DNA from: Bacteroidaceae bacterium
GTDB taxonomy: Bacteria; Bacteroidota; Bacteroidia; Bacteroidales; Bacteroidaceae
DNA length: 64,000 nucleotides
Reading direction: 5' to 3'
Assembly (NCBI GenBank): GCA_017525235.1
Contig: JAFXTC010000003.1
Location: 1 to 64,000, forward strand
Shown here: piece by piece, positions 46,139 to 55,107 of the stretch
Layout of the letters: the number at the start of each line of letters is the position of its first letter
How positions within the stretch are numbered: position 1 is the first letter of the stretch
Translations under genes and position numbers: made by a program
The notes under the pieces: model-generated
What the model saw: only the letters and a program-made list of their open reading frames with translations
Told to the model about the DNA's origin: nothing
Databases searched by the model: none

Positions 46139-46214
46139 CGATTAGAGGCTTGGGGTTAGAGATTAGAGAGCACAGCGGTAGCAAATTCTTCATTCTTCAC
46201 TCTTCATTCTTCAC
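46139..46214. repeat. Low-complexity repeats between ribF and the methyltransferase
   Basis: Contains GGGGTTAGAGATTAGAGAG and TTCTTCATTCTTCACTCTTC words, the same families as those inside cydA and the GH106 gene. Confidence 0.5.
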
Positions 46215-47099
46215 TCAAAAGGTCTCCAAGACCTTTTTGGCCTTCACAGCATCCTGCTCCAATTGTTGACGAAGGGCATGAACAGAAGAGAAAGATTTCT
46301 CATCGCGAAGACGAGCAACAAGACTTAAAACAACTTTCTTACCATATAAATCCCCGTTGAAACCGAACAAGTTTGCCTCAACAGATATTTCATCGCCATT
46401 GTGTAGCGTGGGTCTGTTGCCTATGCATAACATTCCATTATAAGAACATTCATCCACAGATACCCTAACAGCATAAACACCACATGCGGGAAGAAGCTTG
46501 TCGGCAGGAACCTCAATATTTGCCGTAGGAAAACCTATATGTCGACCAACCTGATGACCTTTTATCACAATACCTTGCAACGAGTATTCATAGCCCAAAA
46601 GACGATTAGCCTGTCTCAAATCACCTGAAGCCAAATAACGCCTGATAAAACTGCTGCTAACCTTCTCATCTTCCAGTTCATGAGCTTGGACCACATCTAT
46701 ACCAGCCAGCCTCCCCCACTCCACATATTCATGGAACGTTCCGCCTCCGTTGCCGAAATGATGATCATATCCCATCACCAATGTTTGTACATTCATTTGG
46801 GCACTTAACACCTGTTGCATAAAAGCCAAAGCTGACAGTCGACTCAACTCTTCCGTAAACGGAAGCACCTCTAACCTATCAATGCCACAAGCCATTAACA
46901 AGGTCTTTTTCTCTTCAAGCGTTGACAATAAGTGGGGAACGTAATCGGCATGAAGAACCTGGCGAGGATGTTGGTCGAAAGTAATGAGCATAGAGGATTG
47001 GCCCAATTTCTGGGCAATCTGACAAACTTGATTTATCAGGCACTGGTGTCCGCGATGTACACCATCGAAAAAACCTATTGTCGCAACGTACCTCTTCAT
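46215..47099 (-). CDS. ribF: Bifunctional riboflavin kinase / FAD synthetase
   Basis: Makes FMN and FAD from riboflavin in the cytoplasm. N-terminal adenylyltransferase domain with VATIGFFDGVHRGHQCLINQ and LVMGYDHHFGNGG; C-terminal flavokinase domain with GHQVGRHIGFPTANIEVP and GVYAVRVS. The start at 47099 is chosen instead of an ATG 15 nt upstream, since the latter lies in the -7 promoter element. 294 residues, a little short of the usual 310 but complete. Confidence 0.95.
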   Translation of the reverse strand: MKRYVATIGFFDGVHRGHQCLINQVCQIAQKLGQSSMLITFDQHPRQVLHADYVPHLLSTLEEKKTLLMACGIDRLEVLPFTEELSRLSALAFMQQVLSAQMNVQTLVMGYDHHFGNGGGTFHEYVEWGRLAGIDVVQAHELEDEKVSSSFIRRYLASGDLRQANRLLGYEYSLQGIVIKGHQVGRHIGFPTANIEVPADKLLPACGVYAVRVSVDECSYNGMLCIGNRPTLHNGDEISVEANLFGFNGDLYGKKVVLSLVARLRDEKSFSSVHALRQQLEQDAVKAKKVLETF

Positions 47100-47111
47100 C
47101 TTTACAAGCTG

Positions 47112-47143
47112 CAAAATTAGGTAAATATACTTTGCTGACCAAA
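47112..47143 (-). promoter_or_regulatory. Promoter of ribF
   Basis: Minus-strand TTTG (47140-47143), 20-bp spacer, TAATTTTG (47112-47119); the gene begins 12 nt downstream. Confidence 0.75.
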
Positions 47144-47218
47144 TTTTTTCACTTCACATTTGGATAATTCAGCAGAAATCTCTACTTTTGCACCCGCAAA
47201 CCAAGACTATGGTTTATT

Positions 47219-47292
47219 GGACTTGTAGCTCAGTCGGTTAGAGCAACAGACTCATAATCTGGAGGTCCCAGGTTCAAGCCCTGGCTGGTCCA
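47219..47292 (+). tRNA. tRNA-Met (CAT), island attachment site candidate
   Basis: 74-nt cloverleaf: GCTC/GAGC D-stem, anticodon loop CTCATAA, T-arm CCAGG-TTCAAGC-CCTGG, discriminator A. The anticodon stem lacks the three G-C pairs of initiator tRNA, so it is elongator tRNA-Met or, less likely, a lysidine-modified tRNA-Ile. The acceptor stem GGACTTG / CTGGTCC has a T-T mismatch. It marks the left edge of the foreign island. Confidence 0.93.
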
Positions 47293-47297
47293 CACTG

Positions 47298-47337
47298 AAA
47301 ATCAGCAACTTACAAAATTCTCGAGTTGCTGATTTTT
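47298..47337 (+). terminator. Hairpin terminator after tRNA-Met
   Basis: AAAATCAGCAACT / AGTTGCTGATTTT 13-bp stem with a 13-nt loop, followed by Ts, immediately after the tRNA. Confidence 0.85.
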
Positions 47338-47342
47338 CGTTT

Positions 47343-47425
47343 TGCGAAAACAATGCGAAAACAATCGGTTTGAGTTCGACACCATTTTAAGCAAGTTTTT
47401 GCAATCTTGTGAGACTGCGAAAACA
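47343..47425. repeat. Three TGCGAAAACA repeats at the island's left edge
   Basis: Copies at 47343-47352, 47354-47363 (tandem, 11-bp period) and 47416-47425. Candidate integrase arm-type sites because they lie between the tRNA end and the first island gene; no direct proof. Confidence 0.4.
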
Positions 47426-47462
47426 TAATGTATGGGAGCGATTGGAGCCATACTGCAGACCA

Positions 47463-47774
47463 TCATTTTCCCGAAAAGTATTCTCTTGCCAAATCAATAG
47501 CCTTTAGTCGAAGATCTTCCTCCTCCCATTTTAGGGTAGCATATACACCATCGGCCAGCCAGAGGGTCATCAACTCCTTCTCGCTGACTTGATACAGCTC
47601 AGCCAACTTGGGAACCATGTCACGCCTAACTCGTCGTGCTCCAAGCTCCATCTTGCTGTACATGGGCTTATCGGTTTCCAGCAACTCAGCCAACTGGCGT
47701 TGCTTTAACCCGTGTTCCAATCTCATTTCCTTTATCTTGCGGCCAAACAGACCATATATTCTCTTGTCCTTCAT
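47463..47774 (-). CDS. XRE-type helix-turn-helix regulator
   Basis: 103-residue DNA-binding protein: FGRKIKEMRLEHGLKQRQLA and ELLETDKPMYSKMELGARRV form the Cro/CI-type helix-turn-helix, followed by KLAELYQVSEKELMTLWLAD and a short helical tail. Such small regulators often control restriction or defence operons. It is the leftmost gene of the island and ends 110 nt after the GIY-YIG gene on the same strand; an imperfect palindrome lies in that gap. Confidence 0.88.
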   Translation of the reverse strand: MKDKRIYGLFGRKIKEMRLEHGLKQRQLAELLETDKPMYSKMELGARRVRRDMVPKLAELYQVSEKELMTLWLADGVYATLKWEEEDLRLKAIDLAREYFSGK

Positions 47775-47826
47775 ATCTATTCTATTATTTTACTTTATTC
47801 TGAGAAATCTTATTGTAAAGTGCTAC

Positions 47827-47846
47827 ACCTTTGACCGTCAAAAGGT
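47827..47846. promoter_or_regulatory. Imperfect palindrome before the XRE gene
   Basis: ACCTTT and AAAGGT arms flank GACCGTCA in a 20-bp near-palindrome about 55 nt upstream of the XRE start. A possible operator of this regulator. Confidence 0.35.
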
Positions 47847-47884
47847 ATTTTTGTCTTGGATGCCAAGGTGAGTTAAATAACTTT

Positions 47885-48712
47885 TTATTCTAATTGTTTT
47901 CTATATATAGAATCTAAAGTTTGTCCATCCTTGTCTTTCCATACAAGCCAACCATTATTGCTGCTACCTATACAGAAGTCGGCAGCTGTACTTGGGCTGG
48001 AGAATGTTTTGTCGGATTCCAATAATAATATGTCTCCATTTGCAGATGTATATTCCGAAAGTAGTTTCTCACGTTTCTCTTTCCATGTAAACGATGGAAC
48101 AGACGATTTGGCGACAATACTACCCTTTAAAACAGTGAATCCGTTGGCATCATAGAAACCTCTGGCATCACAACCACGTCCCTTTGTATAGAACAGATGT
48201 TCCTCCTTTGGCTTTGCTACATCAAAGATATTGCAACCAATAAAGGATGTGAGGAACTTCACATCTTCAAAGAACCCTTCCATATCATCCTTCCTGTACT
48301 CAGGTAGGTTGGGAGCTTTTGGTGTCTGTTTGTTCTCGTTCAACACGAAAGTGTTTGAAGCCTTTGCTTCTGCGATTGCTCGATGCTCTAAGTATTGCAC
48401 ATCAGCCTTTGTCATGGCAGCATCCTTGGAGATAAACAGCAGCGCCTTTTGCCAAAACGTTTTCTTGCTATCGTGGTCTTTAACGCGTTCACGAAAGTTC
48501 TCCGTCTCACCAATGTAAGCCTTTGGCTTTGTTGTTTCATCCTCACCCAACAAGATATAAAATGCAGGTGTCTGCAACTCCTGTCGCTCATTCAGAATAG
48601 AAAGATTAGAACGAGGAATCACATACATCTGGCAAATCTTATTGCTGATGAACACATACTGAGTCCCTTTAGGATCTCCATCAATCAAATATGTTGTTAC
48701 TGTTTTGCCCAT
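47885..48712 (-). CDS. GIY-YIG nuclease-fold protein with DUF4357
   Basis: N-terminal GIY-YIG-like domain (AFYILLGEDETTKPKAYIGE, TENFRERVKDHDSKKTFWQK; the YIG triad is present and the first motif is degenerate, FYILLG) and a C-terminal DUF4357 domain (SANGDILLLESDKTFSSPST, ADFCIGSSNNGWLVWKDKDG). This architecture is frequent beside restriction-modification genes; a DNA-cutting role is inferred. 275 residues. It begins 2 nt after the stop of the frameshifted AlbA_2 gene and is the last gene of the defence run. Confidence 0.85.
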   Translation of the reverse strand: MGKTVTTYLIDGDPKGTQYVFISNKICQMYVIPRSNLSILNERQELQTPAFYILLGEDETTKPKAYIGETENFRERVKDHDSKKTFWQKALLFISKDAAMTKADVQYLEHRAIAEAKASNTFVLNENKQTPKAPNLPEYRKDDMEGFFEDVKFLTSFIGCNIFDVAKPKEEHLFYTKGRGCDARGFYDANGFTVLKGSIVAKSSVPSFTWKEKREKLLSEYTSANGDILLLESDKTFSSPSTAADFCIGSSNNGWLVWKDKDGQTLDSIYRKQLE

Positions 48713-48714
48713 AA

Positions 48715-49646
48715 TTATCTTATTTTATCTAACACCTCATTAATATTATCTCGGCCTTCTATATACTTCCGTGTAGATGGAATATATGCAAGTTCATCCA
48801 TGCCTCCAGTATAAAAGAGAATCATGTCAATAACCAATCCTCTCCAAAAGAGTGAATCATTTTCCTTTTTGACGGATACTGAAATATGCCCTAAGTCCAA
48901 TTCCTCATTGGGATATATTGCCTCTTCTGAGGATACTCCCAATTTAAGTCTATTCCTGTTTATTGCTGTATACGAGAATTTTGAATTCTCAGGCTTTTGT
49001 TCTATATCGCAGAAACGAAAATTATTTATGTAGAAATTAAGTTTGTACGAATTACATGGTTGCTTACCTTCATTTATAATTTTGGCTGTTAATTGATATT
49101 CGCACCTAGATTCTGTTTCATAAATGCGGACAAACGTACAACCATCAATCTTTATTTTAGGAATGAAAATCCTATTATACAAATCTTTGACCTCATAATC
49201 CTCCATTGGTTCAGACTTGAAATTAAATCTCTTATAGTAACGTTTGTCCCGTGCCATGTGAGGTGCATTCCCACTTCTGGGAATTTTCACCACATATATA
49301 GACTTTCTCAAATCTCCAATTCTTATTGGATATATTTTTAAGTTATCTATTCTCGGCTGAATCAGTTGTATTACATTTTCTAACCACTCTTTCGTATAAA
49401 TTCTACCATCAATAGGACTAATTTCTTTGGGCCTATGATCCTCTTCGGATATTCCATAGACAATAATACCACCATCAGAATTAGCAAACGCAGAAATATC
49501 TTTTGTTATTTCGTTGCGTTTTTTTCATCTTTTTTGTCTAAAGCACCTGCCGCTTTATAATCAAGGTGTATATTCTCTTCAACCTCATTTGTAATGAGAT
49601 TGTTGATGTCTTCTATTGTATATGCATTTTTTATATAAAAGTCCAT
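48715..49646 (-). pseudogene. AlbA_2/Schlafen-like protein, frameshifted at an A7 tract
   Basis: From the ATG at 49646 the protein begins MDFYIKNAYTIEDINNLITN ... HLDYKAAGALDKKDE, the start of an AlbA_2 (Schlafen) domain. At seven As (49519-49525 on the plus strand as Ts) the frame breaks and stops at 49506. The other frame continues exactly where the domain should: KRNEITKDISAFANSDGGII, VYGISEEDHRPKEISPIDGR, then IPRSGNAPHMARDKRYYKRF. One added A would restore a single protein of about 310 residues. It starts 9 nt after the OLD-like gene. Could be a real mutation, phase variation, slippage or a sequencing error. Confidence 0.85.
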
Positions 49647-49655
49647 ATCTTTATC

Positions 49656-51440
49656 TTATTTCCTTAGTTCTCTTATTTTATCTAGCAACTCAAAAATCGG
49701 TCTAAAACCTTCGAAATCACTTGCCGCAAAAGACTTTGCATTATTTGCTAAAATAATTTTGGATTTATTCTTAAGGTCATCCGCTATAGTGTCAATGGAC
49801 AATCCTACAAAATAGCCTTTTTTATCGTCTAATGCTGTACTGAATGCTTCTTCATATTTTGAAGCATCATAGCAATTTTCAATAGTAAAATCCTTGTCTG
49901 TATAACCACTTGGCTTGGGTAACAAGAAAGCATAAAAGGATGTTGAAGGAACGCCATCTTTATACTTCACATGCTTTATTTTCTCTTCCGTCTTCTCCTT
50001 CTCGAAACCACTTCCGATATCTTTAATACCTGCAGAGTCGTTGTCAAAAATGCCAACGAACTGTTTCTCCCACTTTATTTCTGAGCATGACATTCCTATC
50101 AGTACCTCCCTTATGTGTTCAGAACTATTCATCGAAAAAATATCAAAGTCCAAATGAGGATAATACGTTCTTAAATGTTTGTAGGCTTCTTCAATATGGA
50201 TCTTGTCAGTCTTTCCTTCTACTAACAAGGTCATGGGCTTATTTGAAGCCAAGAACATATTTTGTTCTAGTGTATTCCACATTCCATCTGTAATAGCAGA
50301 GACTAACTTCGCCTTCTCATTATCAATTATTATAGTATTTCCTTTTTCGTCCAAACCAAGTCCTTCAATATGTCCATCAAATTTCACTGCTAATGTTGGG
50401 GAATGTGTTGTAACGATATTCTCTCTATTTGTATACTTATCAAAAAGTTCTTTCAATTCTGCTTTCCTACTGATATGAACATGAGAATCTGGCTCATCAA
50501 AAAGCAATATGGAATTTTCGTTAGCCAGCACCTCAAGAATAGTTGTTATTAAAAGACTCTTTTTTTCACCTTCGCTTAAATCATCAATATAAACAGAAGC
50601 ACCATTGTTTAGAATAATATCGTAAGAAATATCGGTAATAATTTTATCTTTTTCTGGCATTGTAGCCGCATACAATGTTTTGAAAAACTCTTGTTCCCTC
50701 ATATAAGACATCCTTTTCTTCAATTCAAAAAGTGATAATGTCACTTTATCTGCTGACAAAACCGAAAAATCTTCAACCTTATTTAATTGTTTTATCATTT
50801 GAAGAACAGAATTATCTTTCCATTCCCTGATTTTCTTTACATTGTATCTGAATGAAATGTTCTTTATTTCTTTAATATTTAATTTGTCACAACAAAACTC
50901 TTTAATATCGGTATAGGTTTCAAAATCGAAAATGAATAAAGTCAGCAACGAAATGGAAAGATTATGCCGATTAATATACAGCATAGGTAATTCAGGGATA
51001 ATCTCTGATTTCTTTATATTTGAGATATACTCTTTGTAATATGGCCAATAATAATTGTCCCAGAGACGCTGACTCTCTCCACTATAACATGCTATCACAT
51101 TCTTTGGCAAAAAGTGTTTGCTCTCTTTATGAAATGCTGTTTTCGTATAAAAGGTTGTGCCTACCCTAAAGACATATTTAAACTTCGTGTAGCTTATTTC
51201 GATATCGTTTCCATTCAGTTCATAATTAATCGTATAATCAAAGATTGGCTTATGAAATCTATCTTTATATAATCCTGCAAAAATAGATGAGACCGCTTCT
51301 AGTATATTACTTTTCCCACAGCCATTCTTCCCAATAAGTACTGTTATGCCATTCTTTTCTTCAAAGTTAATAGCAATTTCTTTTATGTTCTTATATCCTC
51401 TAACACATAATGATTTTAATTTAAAGAAGGTACTAGCCAT
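49656..51440 (-). CDS. OLD-like AAA ATPase with TOPRIM-type nuclease region
   Basis: 594 residues. N-terminal ABC/AAA ATPase: Walker A GKNGCGKS (37-44), signature LSEGEKKSLL, Walker B SILLFDEPDSHVH. The C-terminal half has TLLVEGKTDKIHIEEAY and FVGIFDNDSAGIKDIG, which look like the Glu and Asp metal sites of a TOPRIM domain, as in OLD nucleases. A fused form of the PARIS ATPase/DUF4435 pair is an alternative reading. Probably senses phage activity and cuts nucleic acid. It begins 2 nt after the specificity-subunit stop, so it is tightly linked to the restriction genes. Confidence 0.82.
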   Translation of the reverse strand: MASTFFKLKSLCVRGYKNIKEIAINFEEKNGITVLIGKNGCGKSNILEAVSSIFAGLYKDRFHKPIFDYTINYELNGNDIEISYTKFKYVFRVGTTFYTKTAFHKESKHFLPKNVIACYSGESQRLWDNYYWPYYKEYISNIKKSEIIPELPMLYINRHNLSISLLTLFIFDFETYTDIKEFCCDKLNIKEIKNISFRYNVKKIREWKDNSVLQMIKQLNKVEDFSVLSADKVTLSLFELKKRMSYMREQEFFKTLYAATMPEKDKIITDISYDIILNNGASVYIDDLSEGEKKSLLITTILEVLANENSILLFDEPDSHVHISRKAELKELFDKYTNRENIVTTHSPTLAVKFDGHIEGLGLDEKGNTIIIDNEKAKLVSAITDGMWNTLEQNMFLASNKPMTLLVEGKTDKIHIEEAYKHLRTYYPHLDFDIFSMNSSEHIREVLIGMSCSEIKWEKQFVGIFDNDSAGIKDIGSGFEKEKTEEKIKHVKYKDGVPSTSFYAFLLPKPSGYTDKDFTIENCYDASKYEEAFSTALDDKKGYFVGLSIDTIADDLKNKSKIILANNAKSFAASDFEGFRPIFELLDKIRELRK

Positions 51441-51442
51441 GA

Positions 51443-52801
51443 TTATTCAAATATTTCGTTTTCAAATTCTTTTAATGCATCTTCACGTATAGATGTGGCT
51501 TTTTGCCTCAGTTGTTTTACCAAAGCCTTTTGTTCCTTGATGTGAGCTACCATTTCATTTTGGACATTCATTGGCGGAACAACTACATCATAATTGTTGA
51601 TTTTGCCAGCATTGAGATTTGGTTGGTTGTTACCACTGGCCAGAGAACGTAAATCGTCATAGCGTCCCTGGAGGTAATACCAGAGATAATCAGTTGAAAC
51701 AATATTGTTATCAATATTATGTAAAACAGCACATGCTTGATTGGTAGTTGCATCTATACCCAATTTTGCAGTTCTTCCTCTCGTATCTCCTTGTCCATAC
51801 ATGGCAATAATAAGAGAACCCTTTGGGTACAGTCTTGCAGAACTATTTGCAATAGCATCTTCAGTAATATGCTCTTTTGTTTCAAAGATCTCTTCGTTAA
51901 GAACCTCACCAGTCTTTATCCATGGTATACTTCCTTTGTAATACTGCGGACACGATCGAGATGGTGTTCCACCACTTCCCAATAGACATATATCCTTAAT
52001 CTTAACTATTGGATATTTGAAAATATCCTTTTTTTGCTTCTTCTGGATGATGTCAACACCCCACTCAGCAACGTCTATGAAATGGACCAAATTCCAATAT
52101 TTATACTTACCTTCCTGTTCCGTTAGGGCTTGTTTGGTCGTAGCACCTAAGATGTCTATAGTGTAATGCTTTATACCCTCTTCAATTTGAATGGCCTTTT
52201 GTTCCAACTCTTGCGCTTCATAAATGCAATCATTATATCTGCGAAGAAGTTCCTTTTGAATGGATAGTGTTGGAATTGGTATTTCTGTTTCAAGAAAATC
52301 TGTCGGTTTAACTCTTGCTTTTGAAATACCAGTTGCTTTTTTGTTAAGGATGGATTTGAAGCCGTTGCTTTGAATGACCATAACGAGATAATCACCAAGT
52401 ACCTTAAACGAATCTATCTTATATACAGGATATTCAGAACTTACAGCAAACGGAATCGAATTTATGGGATGATAGTAAATACATCCATGTCTAACGTTTA
52501 TTTTTGAATAAATTAGAGAATCGGAGTCTACCTTGTTAAGATTTCCTTTGAATGTATTAGTCTCACTTTTATCGCGCAAATACAATTTACCAGCAAAATT
52601 GATCTTTGAAATAATCTGCCAATTATTAGAAAGTATCTCTTCTTTTGAAATGGGCTCAATGGAGGGAGTCAATACTTCCTTCAACTTAACAGAATTATGG
52701 AACGATATCTGATTTTTCACATATCGCTTAACATCCCATAAAGATAATGCCTTGTAACTTATAAACTTTATAAAGTTATATGTACCAGAATGCATAATCA
52801 T
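51443..52801 (-). CDS. hsdS: Restriction-modification specificity subunit
   Basis: DNA sequence-recognition protein with two target-recognition domains and their helical spacers: IPIPTLSIQKELLRRYNDCI ends the first half, and VVPPMNVQNEMVAHIKEQKA ends the second; the second domain opens with KYPIVKIKDICLLGSGGTPS. 452 residues, normal for HsdS. It partners with the methylase-nuclease fusion upstream, with which it overlaps by 1 nt (TAATG). It sets the two-part site of both methylation and cutting; the target site cannot be read from the sequence. Confidence 0.92.
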   Translation of the reverse strand: MIMHSGTYNFIKFISYKALSLWDVKRYVKNQISFHNSVKLKEVLTPSIEPISKEEILSNNWQIISKINFAGKLYLRDKSETNTFKGNLNKVDSDSLIYSKINVRHGCIYYHPINSIPFAVSSEYPVYKIDSFKVLGDYLVMVIQSNGFKSILNKKATGISKARVKPTDFLETEIPIPTLSIQKELLRRYNDCIYEAQELEQKAIQIEEGIKHYTIDILGATTKQALTEQEGKYKYWNLVHFIDVAEWGVDIIQKKQKKDIFKYPIVKIKDICLLGSGGTPSRSCPQYYKGSIPWIKTGEVLNEEIFETKEHITEDAIANSSARLYPKGSLIIAMYGQGDTRGRTAKLGIDATTNQACAVLHNIDNNIVSTDYLWYYLQGRYDDLRSLASGNNQPNLNAGKINNYDVVVPPMNVQNEMVAHIKEQKALVKQLRQKATSIREDALKEFENEIFE

Positions 52802-55083
52802 TACTTCTTTACGTTATAAAAAACCTCTGGCTCTGACAAAATATCGTCCGTCATTCTGTAGCGGAATGTATTACCGTCATCATCAGTTCTATATTTAACA
52901 GATTTGATAGGTACACCCCATAAATTGTTTTCAATACGATAGGGAGCAAACTCCTGAGCTAATGGTATAAGTTCATTTTCTATCTCAGCACCAGTTGAGC
53001 TAATTCCGGCTTTTTGAACTTCAGCAATTGGAATTTCATAGTCAAATTGTTCTTTGACTATTGACTTTATTTCTGCCTCCATTCTTTCTTGTATAGCTTT
53101 CAATTTAGCCCTACAAGCCTTTTTATCTTCCTTTGTCAGTGCATCTTTTCCTCTCAATTTTATTTTTTCTTCAAGTTCACTAACTTCATCCTCATATTTA
53201 GAGGAAACGCTCATTTGGGCTTGATGTGATATTTGTGAATACTCAAATGCTTCTTCCTCAGTAAACTTCTTGAAAAAAAGGAGACTTGGTTTTACTGTCG
53301 CTCCAGATGCGATAAAAACATCCTGAGGAATAGACACAATCAAGAGAATCTTGGCCTTTCCTTCCACGAAATCACGTGCCTTTTGTAGATTTGTGTTATT
53401 CAATACACCTTCAGGAAGAACAATACCCATTCTTCCGCCTGGCTTCAATAGATTTAGACAGCGCTCAATAAACAGAACTTCCGTTAAGCTACTGTCAATC
53501 TTATATAAGCTTAATAACGATTTCCCGACATTGTCATTAACCTGACTTAACGCTCTTTCGTATTCCTCTTTACCATACCGCTCTTTATAATCTTCTATTT
53601 TGGCTTCATCTGTAAATCTGTCTGCCTCTGATATTTTCAAGTCCTTTTCAACTCTTGCTCCAAAAGGTGGATTAGTTAAAATAACATCGAAACGATTCTC
53701 AAAGATACCATTCACGTTGAGCAAGCCATCATGATGATGTACACCACCATGACCGTCACCATGCATAATCATATTCATCTTGGCAGTACGTGCCATGCGT
53801 GGATTTGCATCTGTGCCATATATGCAGTCAAAGGAAAGAGAACGTAACCGCCCCTTTTCATTGTTGATATTTAGCTCCTCGTTCAGATATGAGAAAGTCT
53901 GGGCGACTTCGGATTCAACCTCTTGTTTCTGTTTGTCAGACATCTTATCGTAGTCATCACCATAGAACTGTGCTTTGATATCCTCTTTCTGTTGCTCGAT
54001 GTCTTTTTCTATCTTTTCACGAACATATTCAAAAGCCTTTATCAAGAATCCACCGCTACCACAACACGGGTCACATACCAATTCTCCTTCTTGCGGGTCT
54101 AGAACTGATACCATGAAATCCACAATTGTACGAGGGGTAAAGAACTGCCCCAACTCACCCCTAAATGTTTTACCAAGGAATTTTTCAAAGGCAATACCTT
54201 TCACATCGTCTGAAGTCGTAGAAAGGTTATAAATCTCTAATTCTTTTACAATCTGTTCAAAACTGTTTTCACGGATTTCTATTTTAGCATTATCATCAAA
54301 AAGATGGTCATGTACGAATTCCTGTTTTGTTAGATCAAAGAGATGTTGATAAAAAGGCTTCTCGTCTTTTATGTTCATTTCCTTATTGTATGCCTCACGA
54401 CTCTTCTTTAAGGCAGTAAAGCGATAAGCAGAGAAGATTTGTGAGTCGGAATTGCTACGTTCATAACGTATCTTTATGAAAAGAATCTTGCTTATTTCAT
54501 CAAAAGCCGCTTCTGGAGACAATTTATCATTATTACGAATGATATTGTGACATTTGAACAGAAGCTTAGAAAACTCATCACGTGTAAATGCCTTTGTCTG
54601 CTTCAATAATTTATCAATTTCTTTTTGGTTGTTGGCTTTTGAAGCATTTGGAATATCGACTATTTCATCAAGTTTGTCCGGAATTTGCCCTTTGATAATC
54701 TTGAAGATACGAGTTTCTTTCAAATTTGTGGTTACAAAAAAATCTGCATGAGCCCATGACGCATAGTTCATACCTTGATAATAGTCTTCCTTGCGTATTG
54801 TAACGGACTCTGCCTTGCATTCTACAACAATCAAAGGATATTTCTTAGACTCTTTATCCTCTTTGCTTCGCCAAACAACAATATCTGCCCGAGCAGCACC
54901 CTGACCACGTTGTGAATTAGTAACTTGTATCTCCTGATCCATCTGGTCAAGGGAGTAGCCATAGCTATCAACTAAGCGGCAAATATATTTTTGTCGGACT
55001 TCCTCTTCGGGCTTCATAACAAGCCATTTAGACTTTAGAGGAGCGTAAATCTCTTTATCGTTGTTTCTTTTTTGAATATCCAT
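52801..55083 (-). CDS. Nuclease-methylase fusion (type IIG/IIB-like restriction-modification)
   Basis: 760 residues. Residues about 10-140 match the HsdR N-terminal nuclease fold: D67 in ARADIVVW and E88-x-K90 in LIVVECKAESV give a PD-(D/E)xK site. Residues about 165-600 are an N6-adenine methylase with AFEKFLGKTFRGELGQFFTP, DPCCGSGGF (338-346) and NPPFGA (471-476). A coiled charged region follows (EVSELEEKIKLRGKDALTKE). With the separate specificity subunit this resembles BcgI-type or type I-like single-polypeptide systems; no translocase HsdR gene is seen here. 24 nt after the two-TM protein gene. Confidence 0.88.
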   Translation of the reverse strand: MDIQKRNNDKEIYAPLKSKWLVMKPEEEVRQKYICRLVDSYGYSLDQMDQEIQVTNSQRGQGAARADIVVWRSKEDKESKKYPLIVVECKAESVTIRKEDYYQGMNYASWAHADFFVTTNLKETRIFKIIKGQIPDKLDEIVDIPNASKANNQKEIDKLLKQTKAFTRDEFSKLLFKCHNIIRNNDKLSPEAAFDEISKILFIKIRYERSNSDSQIFSAYRFTALKKSREAYNKEMNIKDEKPFYQHLFDLTKQEFVHDHLFDDNAKIEIRENSFEQIVKELEIYNLSTTSDDVKGIAFEKFLGKTFRGELGQFFTPRTIVDFMVSVLDPQEGELVCDPCCGSGGFLIKAFEYVREKIEKDIEQQKEDIKAQFYGDDYDKMSDKQKQEVESEVAQTFSYLNEELNINNEKGRLRSLSFDCIYGTDANPRMARTAKMNMIMHGDGHGGVHHHDGLLNVNGIFENRFDVILTNPPFGARVEKDLKISEADRFTDEAKIEDYKERYGKEEYERALSQVNDNVGKSLLSLYKIDSSLTEVLFIERCLNLLKPGGRMGIVLPEGVLNNTNLQKARDFVEGKAKILLIVSIPQDVFIASGATVKPSLLFFKKFTEEEAFEYSQISHQAQMSVSSKYEDEVSELEEKIKLRGKDALTKEDKKACRAKLKAIQERMEAEIKSIVKEQFDYEIPIAEVQKAGISSTGAEIENELIPLAQEFAPYRIENNLWGVPIKSVKYRTDDDGNTFRYRMTDDILSEPEVFYNVKK

Positions 55084-55107
55084 GTGCTGAATCTTATAAA
55101 TGAATGT

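Noticed and set aside
47219..47292. Initiator tRNA-Met
   Set aside because: The anticodon stem lacks the three consecutive G-C pairs typical of initiator tRNA.
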